Of a stretch of 34,200 bases of DNA, positions 1 through 7,179 are shown piece by piece. Source of the stretch: Selenomonadales bacterium UBA7018 (GTDB taxonomy: Bacteria; Bacillota; Negativicutes; Selenomonadales; Selenomonadaceae); contig DJWY01000021.1 in the NCBI GenBank assembly GCA_002448305.1, positions 56,035-90,234 of the forward strand, given 5' to 3'. Below the pieces are notes generated by a model. The model was given only the letters and a program-made list of their open reading frames with translations. It ran no database searches and was not told the origin of the DNA. A program made the translations under genes and the position numbers. Position 1 is the first letter of the stretch; each line of letters starts with the position of its first letter.

Positions 1-135
1 CGCCAATTTCGCTACGGACTGATATGCCCAGTGACCTGCCGGGACATCGCTGAACGGATTCGCTGCTGCGAATGTGGTTGAGCTAACTCCGACAACAAAT
101 GCTGCCGTTAAAGCTGCTGCTACTGATCTCTTCAT
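1..135 (-). CDS. SLH-domain outer-membrane porin, OmpM-like (5' end only)
   Basis: Only the first 45 codons are in the window; the gene runs off the left edge. The visible protein has a positively charged start (MKRS), a hydrophobic Ala/Val core and an AxA-type cleavage site near residue 24 (TTFAAA), so it is a Sec-exported protein. The mature part begins NPFSDVPAGHWAYQSVAKLA, the start of an S-layer homology domain (FSDVP...HWAY...). In Negativicutes this arrangement is typical of OmpM-type porins, whose SLH domain binds modified peptidoglycan and whose C-terminal barrel sits in the outer membrane. The barrel cannot be seen here. A perfect AGGAGG lies at 145-150, nine bases before the ATG at 133-135. 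A plain S-layer or other SLH protein is the alternative. Confidence 0.85.
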   Translation of the reverse strand, partial: MKRSVAAALTAAFVVGVSSTTFAAANPFSDVPAGHWAYQSVAKLA

Positions 136-280
136 TTTGAACATCCTCCTTAAGATGCCAATCAAGAAAGTTACTTCGGTAGACTTTCTGAACTTGGTTT
201 GGAAGTCGTTCAAAATTGAGTGGCCGTGTTTCCTCAAACTGACTTTGACTTCGTTTACCGTCGTCCTTCAAGTCGCCGCA

Positions 281-309
281 ATCATAATCCAAAAGTTTTC
301 TTCTGTCAA
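281..309 (-). promoter_or_regulatory. Sigma-A-type promoter of the ompM-like gene
   Basis: On the minus strand TTGACA (304-309) is followed after exactly 17 bases by TATGAT (281-286). It points toward the ompM-like gene and implies a leader of about 140 bases. The match is by consensus only. Confidence 0.6.
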
Positions 310-436
310 TACTTCCTAAAAAAATTTTCTGCTTTCTTTCAGATTACTTTCATGTTATAATTTAATTTTTTGCTTCCGCGCATAACCAAAAGTGCGCAGA
401 TACACATTAAACATAGCACAGACGCCAACTTTTTGC

Positions 437-465
437 TTGATAGGAAGCTGAAAGCGTAATATAAT
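437..465 (+). promoter_or_regulatory. Sigma-A-type promoter of the glycosyltransferase gene
   Basis: TTGATA (437-442), a 17-base spacer and a perfect TATAAT (460-465) lie just upstream of a strong GGGAGGTGAT ribosome binding site. The leader would be only about 20 bases. Confidence 0.65.
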
Positions 466-493
466 TTGCTCATAAATTTTGGGAGGTGATGAT

Positions 494-1606
494 ATGGCGA
501 ATAATCCAAGCGTATCCGTAATTGTGCCCGTATATAACGTCGAGCAGTACATAAAAATTTGCGTCGATAGCATTTTAAATCAAACCTTCCAAGACTTTGA
601 AATCATTTTAGTTGACGACGCCACGCCGGATAATTCCTTTAAGATTTGCCAGAAACTTTACGGTCAAAATAAAAAAGTCCGTATGATTCGTCACAAAAAA
701 AATTTTGGAATAGGTCCGGCGCGTAATATCGGTTTGAAAAATGCTCGCGGCAAGTACATTTACTTTGTCGATAGCGACGATTTTATTTTGTCCGAAGCTT
801 TGGAGAAATTTTACAACGCCGCCGAAAAAAATAACGCGCAAGTCGTCCACGCAGCAGGGCGTTATGAACTTCTTCAAGATGAGCCTGAACCAATTCGTCA
901 AGAAAACTTGAAGTTGGAGTGGGACAAATATAATCAGGAAGGCTTTTTGCCTGCAAATGTACCGTATAGGCTGGAAAGGTTTTGGAAAAATTATGAACTT
1001 TGGTCGATGGCGTGGCTTTGCTTTTGTCGGCGCGACTTTCTGCAGAAAAATCATATTGAGTTCTTGCCGATAATTTCTGAAGACGAGCCTTTTAGTTTCG
1101 CGCTTTATTATCTGGCGGAGCGTTATTACGTAATCCACGAAGGTCTTTACGTTTACCGCAAGCGCACCGGCTCGATTATGAGAACTTTTGATAACGATAA
1201 ATTATCTACGGCAATTAATTCTTCTATAGTCAGTTCGGTCTATATTAAAAAATTTCTCGACAAGATTAATAGAATTGAAAATCAAGAGGCGTGGTGTGAA
1301 AACTTCATGAACGAATTTTTCACTAGACTTTATAATCATACGCACCCTTGCTACGAAAATTTAGATATGACTTTGGAAAAAAAATCCGTCGTCAAAAAAA
1401 TGTTAACTTCCTTCTTTGGTGAGCGCGAAGCCTTTGTGCGATTTTTATTTAACAATTTTCATTGGTATCACCGTCGCGTAGAAATTTTGGAGCAACAAAG
1501 CAAATTTATTTTCTATCAAAATCAACAGTTGCAAAACGCTATGGCAATATTTCTTTGCGAGCAACCTGCGCTATTGGAGATTATGAAGGCAATAAGAGAC
1601 CGATAG
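494..1606 (+). CDS. Family 2 glycosyltransferase
   Basis: This protein of about 370 residues starts with the GT-A fold signature of GT2 enzymes (SVSVIVPVYNVEQYI, residues 6-20). It carries a nucleotide-sugar/metal binding motif, D93-S-D-D, within YFVDSDDF, preceded by the usual GIGPARNIGLKNARG stretch. It should transfer a sugar from a nucleotide-sugar to a cell-surface or protein acceptor in the cytoplasm; donor and acceptor cannot be told. The second half (residues about 200-370) is Tyr/Phe-rich and has no motif I recognise. I chose the ATG at 494 over an in-frame TTG at 479 because the ribosome binding site GGAGGTGAT (482-490) overlaps the TTG position. Its own promoter lies directly upstream. 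The following radical SAM gene begins only tens of bases later, so the two may be co-transcribed. Confidence 0.88.
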   Translation: MANNPSVSVIVPVYNVEQYIKICVDSILNQTFQDFEIILVDDATPDNSFKICQKLYGQNKKVRMIRHKKNFGIGPARNIGLKNARGKYIYFVDSDDFILSEALEKFYNAAEKNNAQVVHAAGRYELLQDEPEPIRQENLKLEWDKYNQEGFLPANVPYRLERFWKNYELWSMAWLCFCRRDFLQKNHIEFLPIISEDEPFSFALYYLAERYYVIHEGLYVYRKRTGSIMRTFDNDKLSTAINSSIVSSVYIKKFLDKINRIENQEAWCENFMNEFFTRLYNHTHPCYENLDMTLEKKSVVKKMLTSFFGEREAFVRFLFNNFHWYHRRVEILEQQSKFIFYQNQQLQNAMAIFLCEQPALLEIMKAIRDR

Positions 1607-1628
1607 CATAGAAAGATTTATTCGCGTC

Positions 1629-1719
1629 ATGAATCAAATTACCGGTACGGACAGAACTTATAATATTTATTCTACGCCCCCCCCAGCTTATATGTTGCAG
1701 TTAATAATAGCTTAAGAAA
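1629..1719 (+). pseudogene. Detached N-terminal part of the radical SAM gene
   Basis: ATG 1629 opens a frame reading MNQITGTDRTYNIYSTPPPAYM and then hits TAA at 1713. A neighbouring frame from about 1700 reads VNNSLRK, and the frame after that carries the radical SAM core (VFTLGVPLSICNFRC). Read in succession the three frames make a plausible continuous N-terminus, with one base missing near 1698 and one missing T in the TTT run at 1721-1724. An eight-C run (1677-1684) lies inside this segment but does not by itself explain the breaks. Confidence 0.5.
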
Positions 1720-2646
1720 GTGTTTACGCTGGGCGTTCCGCTTTCGATTTGCAATTTCCGTTGCTATTATTGCTACTTGGCTCAACGCGCCGAACATTAT
1801 CAAGGGATTCAGCCGGAAATGAAATATTCGCCGGAGCAAGTAGCGCGTGCCCTTTCGCCAAAAAGATTGGGCGGGCTTGCCTACTTCAATATCTGCGCGG
1901 ACGGCGAAACACTTTTGCTTAATGACTTGGATATTTACGTTAAAAGGCTTGTGGAGCAAGGGCATTTCTCCGAAATCGTGACTAACTGCACGATAACTCC
2001 TATGCTCGAAAAAATTTTGTCGTGGGATAAAGAACTTGTCGGGCAAGTTGAATTTAAATGTTCATTCCATTATCTTGAGTTGAAGAAAAGAAATTTGCTC
2101 AAACGCTTTACCGAAAACGTAAATAAAATTTGGGACGCGGGCGCGTCGGCTTGCGTCGAAATTACGCCGAGCGATGAACTCATTCCATACATTGACGAAG
2201 TAAAAGATTTTTCGCTGAAAAATTTCGGTGCCTTTCCGCATATAACGGTAGCTCGCGACGACAGGACGCAGGGCATTGAAATTTTGAGCCGCCTTTCAAA
2301 GGAAGAATATTACAAAACGTTGAGGCAAGCGCAAGCGTGTTATTGCGGAAGGCAGCTAGGCGATGTCTTTGCAAATCCCGATTCAGAATTTCCAACTTGG
2401 CCTGTCAGTAAATGTTCAATCGCGCACTGTTATAACGCACATGCTTGGTTGACGTGGGGACTAATCCCACAATCGACAAATTTAAGTTATGCTGACGTAA
2501 GAAATCGTATTCGTTCTGACTGGCGCGAGTGGCTTCAACCTAAATTGAAAGAATTTTTTAGCACTAACCTTTGCGACAAGAACTGCGAACTTTCCGACGC
2601 CGAGAAGTTGAAATTTCTGATTATGAATCGTTTGGGGTTGAGCTAA
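1720..2646 (+). CDS. Radical SAM protein, N-terminus probably disrupted
   Basis: The reading frame encodes a radical SAM enzyme core: C11-x3-C15-x2-C18 (CNFRCYYC) binds the [4Fe-4S] cluster that cleaves S-adenosylmethionine, preceded by TLGVPLSI. Further cysteines sit in the C-terminal half (ACYCG, SKCSIAHC, LCDKNC) and could hold a second Fe-S cluster, as in SPASM/twitch-type proteins. The substrate is unknown. The start is doubtful. The only initiator in frame is GTG at 1720, four codons after an in-frame TAG, without a ribosome binding site, and too close to the cluster motif. Upstream, from ATG 1629, another frame encodes MNQITGTDRTYNIYSTPPPAYM. It looks like the true N-terminus, and two one-base changes near 1698-1724 would join it to the core. 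The gene is thus frameshifted or the assembly has errors here. Confidence 0.75.
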   Translation: MFTLGVPLSICNFRCYYCYLAQRAEHYQGIQPEMKYSPEQVARALSPKRLGGLAYFNICADGETLLLNDLDIYVKRLVEQGHFSEIVTNCTITPMLEKILSWDKELVGQVEFKCSFHYLELKKRNLLKRFTENVNKIWDAGASACVEITPSDELIPYIDEVKDFSLKNFGAFPHITVARDDRTQGIEILSRLSKEEYYKTLRQAQACYCGRQLGDVFANPDSEFPTWPVSKCSIAHCYNAHAWLTWGLIPQSTNLSYADVRNRIRSDWREWLQPKLKEFFSTNLCDKNCELSDAEKLKFLIMNRLGLS

Positions 2647-2648
2647 CA

Positions 2649-2923
2649 ATGACTAATGATAAAAAGCCGTTGGTCTTTATCCGCCCGAAAGCGATATATT
2701 TGCCGCGTATACTTTTCGTGCTCTTTATGAATGGTCGCAGTATTTGAAATGGTCTTCAGATATGAATTTCGTTTATTGGAATAACGGTCTTTGGGAGGTG
2801 GTTCGCATTTTCGGCGACGAGCCGCAAACTTATCGGGATGCAACGCATTTCACTTTGGAAGCGCGAAAATTTATGGCAGAAAATATTTGCAACTTGCTTA
2901 GACATTTGCTGACAAAGGTTTAA
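2649..2923 (+). pseudogene. Small hypothetical gene broken by one missing base
   Basis: An ATG two bases after the radical SAM stop starts MTNDKKPLVFI and then runs into TGA at 2745. A second frame gives PPESDIFAAYTFRALYEWSQ and stays open to TAA at 2921-2923, ending with ICNLLRHLLTKV. Adding one C to the CC at 2681-2682 would fuse the two into a protein of about 91 residues rich in Trp, Tyr and Phe. I do not recognise the family. Its position implies translational coupling to the radical SAM gene, so it may be a partner or substrate-related protein, which is inference. Either the gene is dead or the base is missing from the assembly. Confidence 0.6.
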
Positions 2924-2939
2924 GATTAAATCGGCAATA

Positions 2940-2977
2940 AAAAATCCCTCGCGATAGTTGCGGGGGAAATTTTGTTA
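2940..2977. terminator. Rho-independent terminator between convergent genes
   Basis: CCCTCGC and GCGGGGG form a seven-pair stem (one G-T pair) around a short loop, flanked by an A run on the left and TTTTGTTATT on the right. It can serve both the plus-strand small gene and the minus-strand flavoprotein gene. Confidence 0.7.
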
Positions 2978-2990
2978 TTACGAATAGAAT

Positions 2991-4226
2991 TTATTGGGCG
3001 TTGCGTTTAGCAGTTAAATATTCGTCCATAGCTTTTGCGACAATCTTTGAGTATTTCACGGCGAGCACGACATTTTTCGCGCCAATGACAACATCGCCGC
3101 TGGAAAAGACGCCTTCGCGAGTGGTGCGCCCGTTTTCGTCGACGACAATTAAGCCGTTCTTGTCAACCGTCAAATCGTGCGTCGTGTTGACAATTTTATC
3201 TTTCGGTCCCTGACTTATTGCAATAATCGTGCTGTCGGCGGGCATAAGTACAGGTTCTTCTTCGCGAATCAGATTGCCCTGTTCGTCGTAAATTCTCGGC
3301 GTAAGGAGCGGTCCTTTCTCCGTGAATTCGGTAATTGCCATGCCCTGTTGAATTTCTATTCCGTCAACCGCCGCATAATCAAGTTCGCGCTGACTAGCGG
3401 CAATTCTCTGCCTGCGGGCGTAAAGCGTGACATGCCGACTGCCTTGACGAACGACAGTTCGCGCCACATCGATTGCACTGTTGCCCGCGCCGATTATCGC
3501 GACGGTGTCGCCCAAGTTGTAAGCGTCGGGGTTTTGCAGATAGTCAATCGCGTAGTGAACATTTCCTAACGATTCGCCTTTGACGTGCGGTCTGCGCGGA
3601 CGCCAAACGCCCGTCCCAATGAAAATCGCGTCGTAGCCGTCGTTGAAAAGGTCATCAAGATGAAGTGCTCCGCCAATGGCGGTATTCGGACGGAAATGAA
3701 TTCCCATTTCGCGGAGCTTGACTTGATAGCCGTCTAGAATATTTCTCGGCAAGCGGAAGGCGGGAATTCCATAGCGCATCATGCCGCCAACTTTGTCCTT
3801 GCGTTCAAAAATCGTAATGCGATAACCAAGCGCGGCAAGCTTAATCGCAATCGTAATTCCCGCAGGTCCGGAGCCGATTATCGCGACGCTCTGCCCATTA
3901 TCGGGCAAACGGTCAATTTTTATCTTGTCGAAGTAGAAATCGGAAATGTAATTCTCAATGCTTGGAATTTGAACTGCGGCGGCGTCCTTGCGCTTGCCTT
4001 GAATGCAGTTACCTTCGCATTGGTTTTCGTGGTCGCAGACAAGCGAGCAAACGATGCTTAGCGGATTATTTTCAAAGAGCATGCGCCCCGCCTCGACGGT
4101 TTGCCCGTCAAGGAATAGGCGAATCATTTCGGGAATATTGGTTTGAATCGGGCAACCTTTGATTCGGCAAAGCGGCTTCTTGCATTGCAAGCACCGACGC
4201 GCCTCGTTGATTACGTGAGCAGCCAT
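2991..4226 (-). CDS. GltD-like FAD/NAD(P) iron-sulfur oxidoreductase
   Basis: This protein of 411 residues resembles the small subunit of glutamate synthase and its relatives (NfnB, SudA types). The N-terminus has two cysteine clusters for [4Fe-4S] centres (C12, C15, C20, C25 and C60, C64, C70, C74). Then come an FAD-binding glycine motif (VAIIGSGPAGITIA, from about residue 114) and a second dinucleotide motif for NAD(P)H (VAIIGAGNSAIDVA, about 255-270). A C-terminal FSSGDVV segment is typical of the family. It should pass electrons from NAD(P)H through FAD to the Fe-S clusters and a partner protein. No large glutamate synthase subunit or NfnA gene is adjacent, so the partner is unknown. The start is the ATG at 4224-4226, with AGGAGGG at 4235-4241; an upstream in-frame start is rejected because it has none. 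It is a single-gene unit with its own promoter. Confidence 0.85.
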   Translation of the reverse strand: MAAHVINEARRCLQCKKPLCRIKGCPIQTNIPEMIRLFLDGQTVEAGRMLFENNPLSIVCSLVCDHENQCEGNCIQGKRKDAAAVQIPSIENYISDFYFDKIKIDRLPDNGQSVAIIGSGPAGITIAIKLAALGYRITIFERKDKVGGMMRYGIPAFRLPRNILDGYQVKLREMGIHFRPNTAIGGALHLDDLFNDGYDAIFIGTGVWRPRRPHVKGESLGNVHYAIDYLQNPDAYNLGDTVAIIGAGNSAIDVARTVVRQGSRHVTLYARRQRIAASQRELDYAAVDGIEIQQGMAITEFTEKGPLLTPRIYDEQGNLIREEEPVLMPADSTIIAISQGPKDKIVNTTHDLTVDKNGLIVVDENGRTTREGVFSSGDVVIGAKNVVLAVKYSKIVAKAMDEYLTAKRNAQ

Positions 4227-4254
4227 AGAATTTTCCCTCCTAAAATAAATTACG

Positions 4255-4283
4255 CTTATAAAGTTTAAATCAAATCCGCTCAA
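4255..4283 (-). promoter_or_regulatory. Promoter of the GltD-like gene
   Basis: On the minus strand TTGAGC (4278-4283), a 17-base spacer and TATAAG (4255-4260) lie between the terminator of the aldolase gene and the GltD-like start. Leader length is about 20-25 bases. Confidence 0.5.
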
Positions 4284-4296
4284 ATGTCCATAAAAA

Positions 4297-4324
4297 ATAA
4301 CCGCCTCAACTCAGAGACGGTTTT
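4297..4324 (-). terminator. Terminator after the aldolase gene
   Basis: Read on the minus strand, AACCGTCTC and GAGGCGGTT pair (one mismatch) around a short loop and are followed by ATTTTTTA. It ends the ndh-fsa unit. Confidence 0.75.
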
Positions 4325-4340
4325 AATTTTGAACGTTCTA

Positions 4341-5021
4341 TTAAAAGTCGAGCATAGTTTTATCCTTGCCCGCGAATGATTCAAAGTCGCTGATAAAATC
4401 TTCAACAGCGGAATTGATAGCTGAATTTTTTACAAGTGCAGTGAAAATTTCCGGCGAAAGAGTAGCCGCACTTACTCCGCACATGCACAGCTCCAAAACT
4501 TGTTGAGAATTTTTAAAGCTCGCCGCGATAACTTCTGTTTCCATGAAATTTCTTTCAAAGACTTGCTGAATTTCCTTCGCGACCGTCAGCCCGTTAAAGC
4601 CCATGTTGTCAATCCGGTTGACGTAGGGAGCCGCATAATTTGCGCCGCATTGCCCCGCGATAAAAGCTTGCATGGGCGTATAAATCGCCGTCGCCGTGAA
4701 AGGTATCTCGCTTGTCTCCGTCAAAATTTTCATAGCCTTGAAACCTTCAGGCACGGCGGGAATTTTAACAAAAGTATTCGCGCCTAAAGTCTCGACGATA
4801 TGCCACGCTTCCTCAACGATTTCATCTGCGCGGCGGCTGACTGCTTGCACGTGCAGTTGAGCATCTTCGCCAATAAACTCGCGAATTTCTTTGAGCGTGT
4901 CGAAGGGATTGCCGCCGATTTTGGAAAGGATAGTTGGATTAGTCGTGACGCCGACAACGGGATAAAATTCGTAAATATTTTTAATCTTGTCAATGTGGGC
5001 GTCGTCAATCAAAAGTTTCAT
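4341..5021 (-). CDS. fsa: FSA/TalC-type transaldolase family protein
   Basis: At 226 residues it has the size of the short transaldolase/fructose-6-phosphate aldolase group, a decameric TIM-barrel family in the cytoplasm. The barrel signature VGVTTNPTIL is at residues 23-32, and the Schiff-base lysine is K86 in FVKIPA, matching the position known in the FSA family. Members cleave fructose 6-phosphate or act as transaldolases in the pentose phosphate pathway; sequence alone does not decide which. The ATG at 5019-5021 is preceded by GGGGTGAT, so I prefer it over an in-frame GTG nine bases upstream. The gene follows ndh by 15 bases and is probably in the same transcript, with a clear terminator after it. 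Confidence 0.85.
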   Translation of the reverse strand: MKLLIDDAHIDKIKNIYEFYPVVGVTTNPTILSKIGGNPFDTLKEIREFIGEDAQLHVQAVSRRADEIVEEAWHIVETLGANTFVKIPAVPEGFKAMKILTETSEIPFTATAIYTPMQAFIAGQCGANYAAPYVNRIDNMGFNGLTVAKEIQQVFERNFMETEVIAASFKNSQQVLELCMCGVSAATLSPEIFTALVKNSAINSAVEDFISDFESFAGKDKTMLDF

Positions 5022-5036
5022 TTGAATCACCCCGAA

Positions 5037-6320
5037 TCATTTCATTGGGTCAAGGCTAATGTTCGTAATGATTCTTCCGAGACGCGCACTAGTCAAGAAA
5101 TTCAACGCCCATTTAAACGCAACCGTCATATTTGTATAGAAACCCGCAAGCCTTATCAAGTGGACGACCATCCACGCGCACCACGCCATAAAGCCCGTCA
5201 TTTTCTTCGGCGAGCCGACGACCGCTTCACCTTTTCCGATTGTCGCCATTGCGCCCAAATCTTTGTAAACGAACTTATCGAGCTTATCAAGATTAGTTTC
5301 GCCCTTGATTAGCTTCATGATATTTTTATGGGCAACTTTAGCTTGTTGAGTGGCGACCGGCGCGACCGTCGGGAGCGGGCGTTTCATATCACCATGCATG
5401 AACGCTGCGCAGTCACCGATTGCGAAAACATTCTTATGCACTGCGCCGCGCACCATTAAATTTTCCTCAATCCAAACGCGACCGTCGCGAGCACATTCCG
5501 CGCCGCAATTTTTCATCATATCGACTGCGCGGACGCCTGCCGCCCAAATAACTGTCGTCGTCGGGATTTTCACGCCGTTTTTCAAAGTCAGAACGTCGCC
5601 GTCATAGTCGACAACTTGCGTATTGAGCATAACTTCAATGCCTTTTTTCTCCAGAACTTTTACAGTATGTTTTTGCAATTCTTCTGGGAGCATGGGCAAA
5701 AGACGCGGCGTCGCTTCAATCAACTTTATGCTAACGTCGTTGAAGTCAAGCTTATGGAATTCCTTTTTCTGAATCGCAATAAGCTCTGCAAGCGCGCCGG
5801 CTTCCTCGACGCCAGTAGGACCGCCGCCGACTACTACGAAAGTCATACGCTTTTTCCTGTCTTCGGGGGTGCGGTAGGGTTTTTCGGCGCGTTCAAATTC
5901 GTGGATAACGTGGTTGCGGATATGAACCGCCTCTTGCAAGGTTTTCATTCCGAAAGCGTGTTCCTCAACGCTTTTCATCCCGAAAAAGTTAGTGGTCGCG
6001 CCCGCCGCTAGAATCAAGTAATCGTAGTGAATTTCGCCGTGATTGGTGATGACAACGTCGCGTTCTTGGTCGATACCCTGCGCCTTTGCCATGTATAAAG
6101 TAACGTTGTTGTTGTCGCGGAAGAATGAGCGAATCGGATAGGCAATTTCGCCCGTCTCCAAAACTGATGTCGATACTTGATACAAAAGCGGTTGGAACAG
6201 GTGAAAATTATGGCGGTCAATTAAAGTTATTTCGACATTTTCCTTTGCGAAGAGCTGAGCAATTTTAATTCCTCCAAAGCCGCCTCCTACGATTACAATA
6301 TGGGGCTTGCCGTTGACCAT
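5037..6320 (-). CDS. ndh: Type II NADH dehydrogenase (NDH-2)
   Basis: The protein (427 residues) is a single-subunit membrane-bound flavoenzyme passing electrons from NADH to the quinone pool without pumping protons. The FAD-binding motif GGGFGG lies at residues 12-17 and the NADH-binding motif VVVGGGPTGVEEAG near 165-178. The quinone-site stretch VAPVATQQA and the amphipathic, hydrophobic C-terminus (FMAWCAWMVVHLIRLAGF...) are typical of NDH-2. Its length is normal. The ATG at 6318-6320 is preceded by AGGAGG at 6330-6335. It is the first gene of a two-gene unit with the FSA-type aldolase. A presumed menaquinone-linked respiratory role would fit an anaerobe but is inference. Confidence 0.92.
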   Translation of the reverse strand: MVNGKPHIVIVGGGFGGIKIAQLFAKENVEITLIDRHNFHLFQPLLYQVSTSVLETGEIAYPIRSFFRDNNNVTLYMAKAQGIDQERDVVITNHGEIHYDYLILAAGATTNFFGMKSVEEHAFGMKTLQEAVHIRNHVIHEFERAEKPYRTPEDRKKRMTFVVVGGGPTGVEEAGALAELIAIQKKEFHKLDFNDVSIKLIEATPRLLPMLPEELQKHTVKVLEKKGIEVMLNTQVVDYDGDVLTLKNGVKIPTTTVIWAAGVRAVDMMKNCGAECARDGRVWIEENLMVRGAVHKNVFAIGDCAAFMHGDMKRPLPTVAPVATQQAKVAHKNIMKLIKGETNLDKLDKFVYKDLGAMATIGKGEAVVGSPKKMTGFMAWCAWMVVHLIRLAGFYTNMTVAFKWALNFLTSARLGRIITNISLDPMK

Positions 6321-6361
6321 TTTAAAAAACCTCCTGAAACTTGTAGTGAAATTTTTAACTT

Positions 6362-6396
6362 AACGGGCTAAAAATTATTCGGGATGATTTCCCGTT
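6362..6396 (-). promoter_or_regulatory. Alternative hairpins in the ndh leader
   Basis: AACGGG (6362-6367) can pair with CCCGTT (6391-6396), while CGGGA (6380-6384) can pair with TCCCG (6390-6394). The two stems share bases, so they exclude each other. They lie in the inferred leader of ndh. Function is unproven. Confidence 0.3.
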
Positions 6397-6458
6397 TCTA
6401 TCGTTCTTTTTTATAATTGCGCCTTACCACAAAACCCCCTAACCCGTTATCTTTGCGT

Positions 6459-6486
6459 ATAATAGCACAAAATTTTTTCATTGCAA
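6459..6486 (-). promoter_or_regulatory. Probable ndh promoter
   Basis: Minus-strand TTGCAA (6481-6486), a 16-base spacer and TATTAT (6459-6464). It implies an untranslated leader of about 130 bases for ndh. Confidence 0.45.
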
Positions 6487-6507
6487 TAGTCCGCGCAAAT
6501 TTCTTTG

Positions 6508-7179
6508 TCATTTTATGCAGACGAAACCGGCAAAAGATTCGACGTGCGAAATTTCGACGCTGGAATATTTCTGGAATAATTTTTCTTTTAAGCTCGAAAG
6601 CGTTTCATGCGGCGGACAGAAAAAGCCTTGTCGGTCGCAAAATTCTTCTACAAAAATATCCGTACGCGAATTTTCGCACTTAACGTACATGCAACCGGAA
6701 AAAATCCCGCCGTCTTTTAAAACTCGATAAGTCTCCGCCCACGCAGAATTTTTATCGGGGAAGACGTGAAAGCCATTAACCGATAAAACTAAATCGAAAA
6801 AATTATCCTCGAATGGTAAATCGCCCACGTCGCCTTGAATAAAATTTATCCCGCGCAGATTCATTTGCTCAGCCCGCGCCCGCGCCGCGTCAAGCATTTT
6901 GTCCGAATAGTCAAGGCAAAAAATTTCTGCGCCATAAAGATTTTCGTAAACCGGCAACGATAAAACGCCCGTGCCAACCGGAACTTCTAAAAGCCGTCCG
7001 CTAAAATTTTCCGGCACGCCTGCGAACGCTTGCACTAAAAATTTTTGATAAGCCGCTTCATCAAGCCCCCAAAAGAAGTTCAACGCTAGCCGCGAAGGCA
7101 AATCCGCATTCGTCAGCATTGCGTCATAAAATTTCGATAAGTAGCCGACAATTTTATATGCGTCAAAAACTTTCTCCAT
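6508..7179 (-). CDS. Class I SAM-dependent methyltransferase
   Basis: This protein of 223 residues has the Rossmann methyltransferase motif I (LLEVPVGTG, residues 63-71), an acidic residue closing strand 2 (FCLDYSDKML), motif GDVGDLPFEDNFFDLVLSVNG and the strand-4/5 region RVLKDGGIFSGCMY. It belongs to the Methyltransf_11 group related to UbiE/MenG and small-molecule methyltransferases. The substrate is unknown. A quinone-ring role is possible but the protein lacks the clear UbiE signatures. Its start overlaps the 3' end of manA by 17 bases, so translation is probably coupled. The pairing with manA does not reveal the function. Confidence 0.8.
   Translation of the reverse strand: MEKVFDAYKIVGYLSKFYDAMLTNADLPSRLALNFFWGLDEAAYQKFLVQAFAGVPENFSGRLLEVPVGTGVLSLPVYENLYGAEIFCLDYSDKMLDAARARAEQMNLRGINFIQGDVGDLPFEDNFFDLVLSVNGFHVFPDKNSAWAETYRVLKDGGIFSGCMYVKCENSRTDIFVEEFCDRQGFFCPPHETLSSLKEKLFQKYSSVEISHVESFAGFVCIK

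Larger units (their letters stand above)
136..493. other. Divergent intergenic region, no gene seen
   Basis: This stretch separates the ompM-like gene from the glycosyltransferase. It holds the two divergent promoters at 281-309 and 437-465 and the ompM ribosome binding site. Short open frames on either strand have no convincing ribosome binding site or protein-like composition. The long ompM leader (136-275) contains no riboswitch or attenuator that I recognise. Between 310 and 436 I see only AT-rich sequence. Confidence 0.5.

Noticed and set aside
608..1138. 176-codon minus-strand open frame inside the glycosyltransferase
   Set aside because: It lies opposite the conserved GT2 core and has no start signals.
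1677..1684. Run of eight C as a phase-variation switch for the radical SAM gene
   Set aside because: Changing its length does not connect the upstream frame to the radical SAM core, because stops at 1702 and 1708 remain in that frame; other breaks are needed.
2991..4226. NfnB subunit of the NfnAB transhydrogenase
   Set aside because: No NfnA-like gene is adjacent and the neighbour is an aldolase; the broader GltD-like name is safer.
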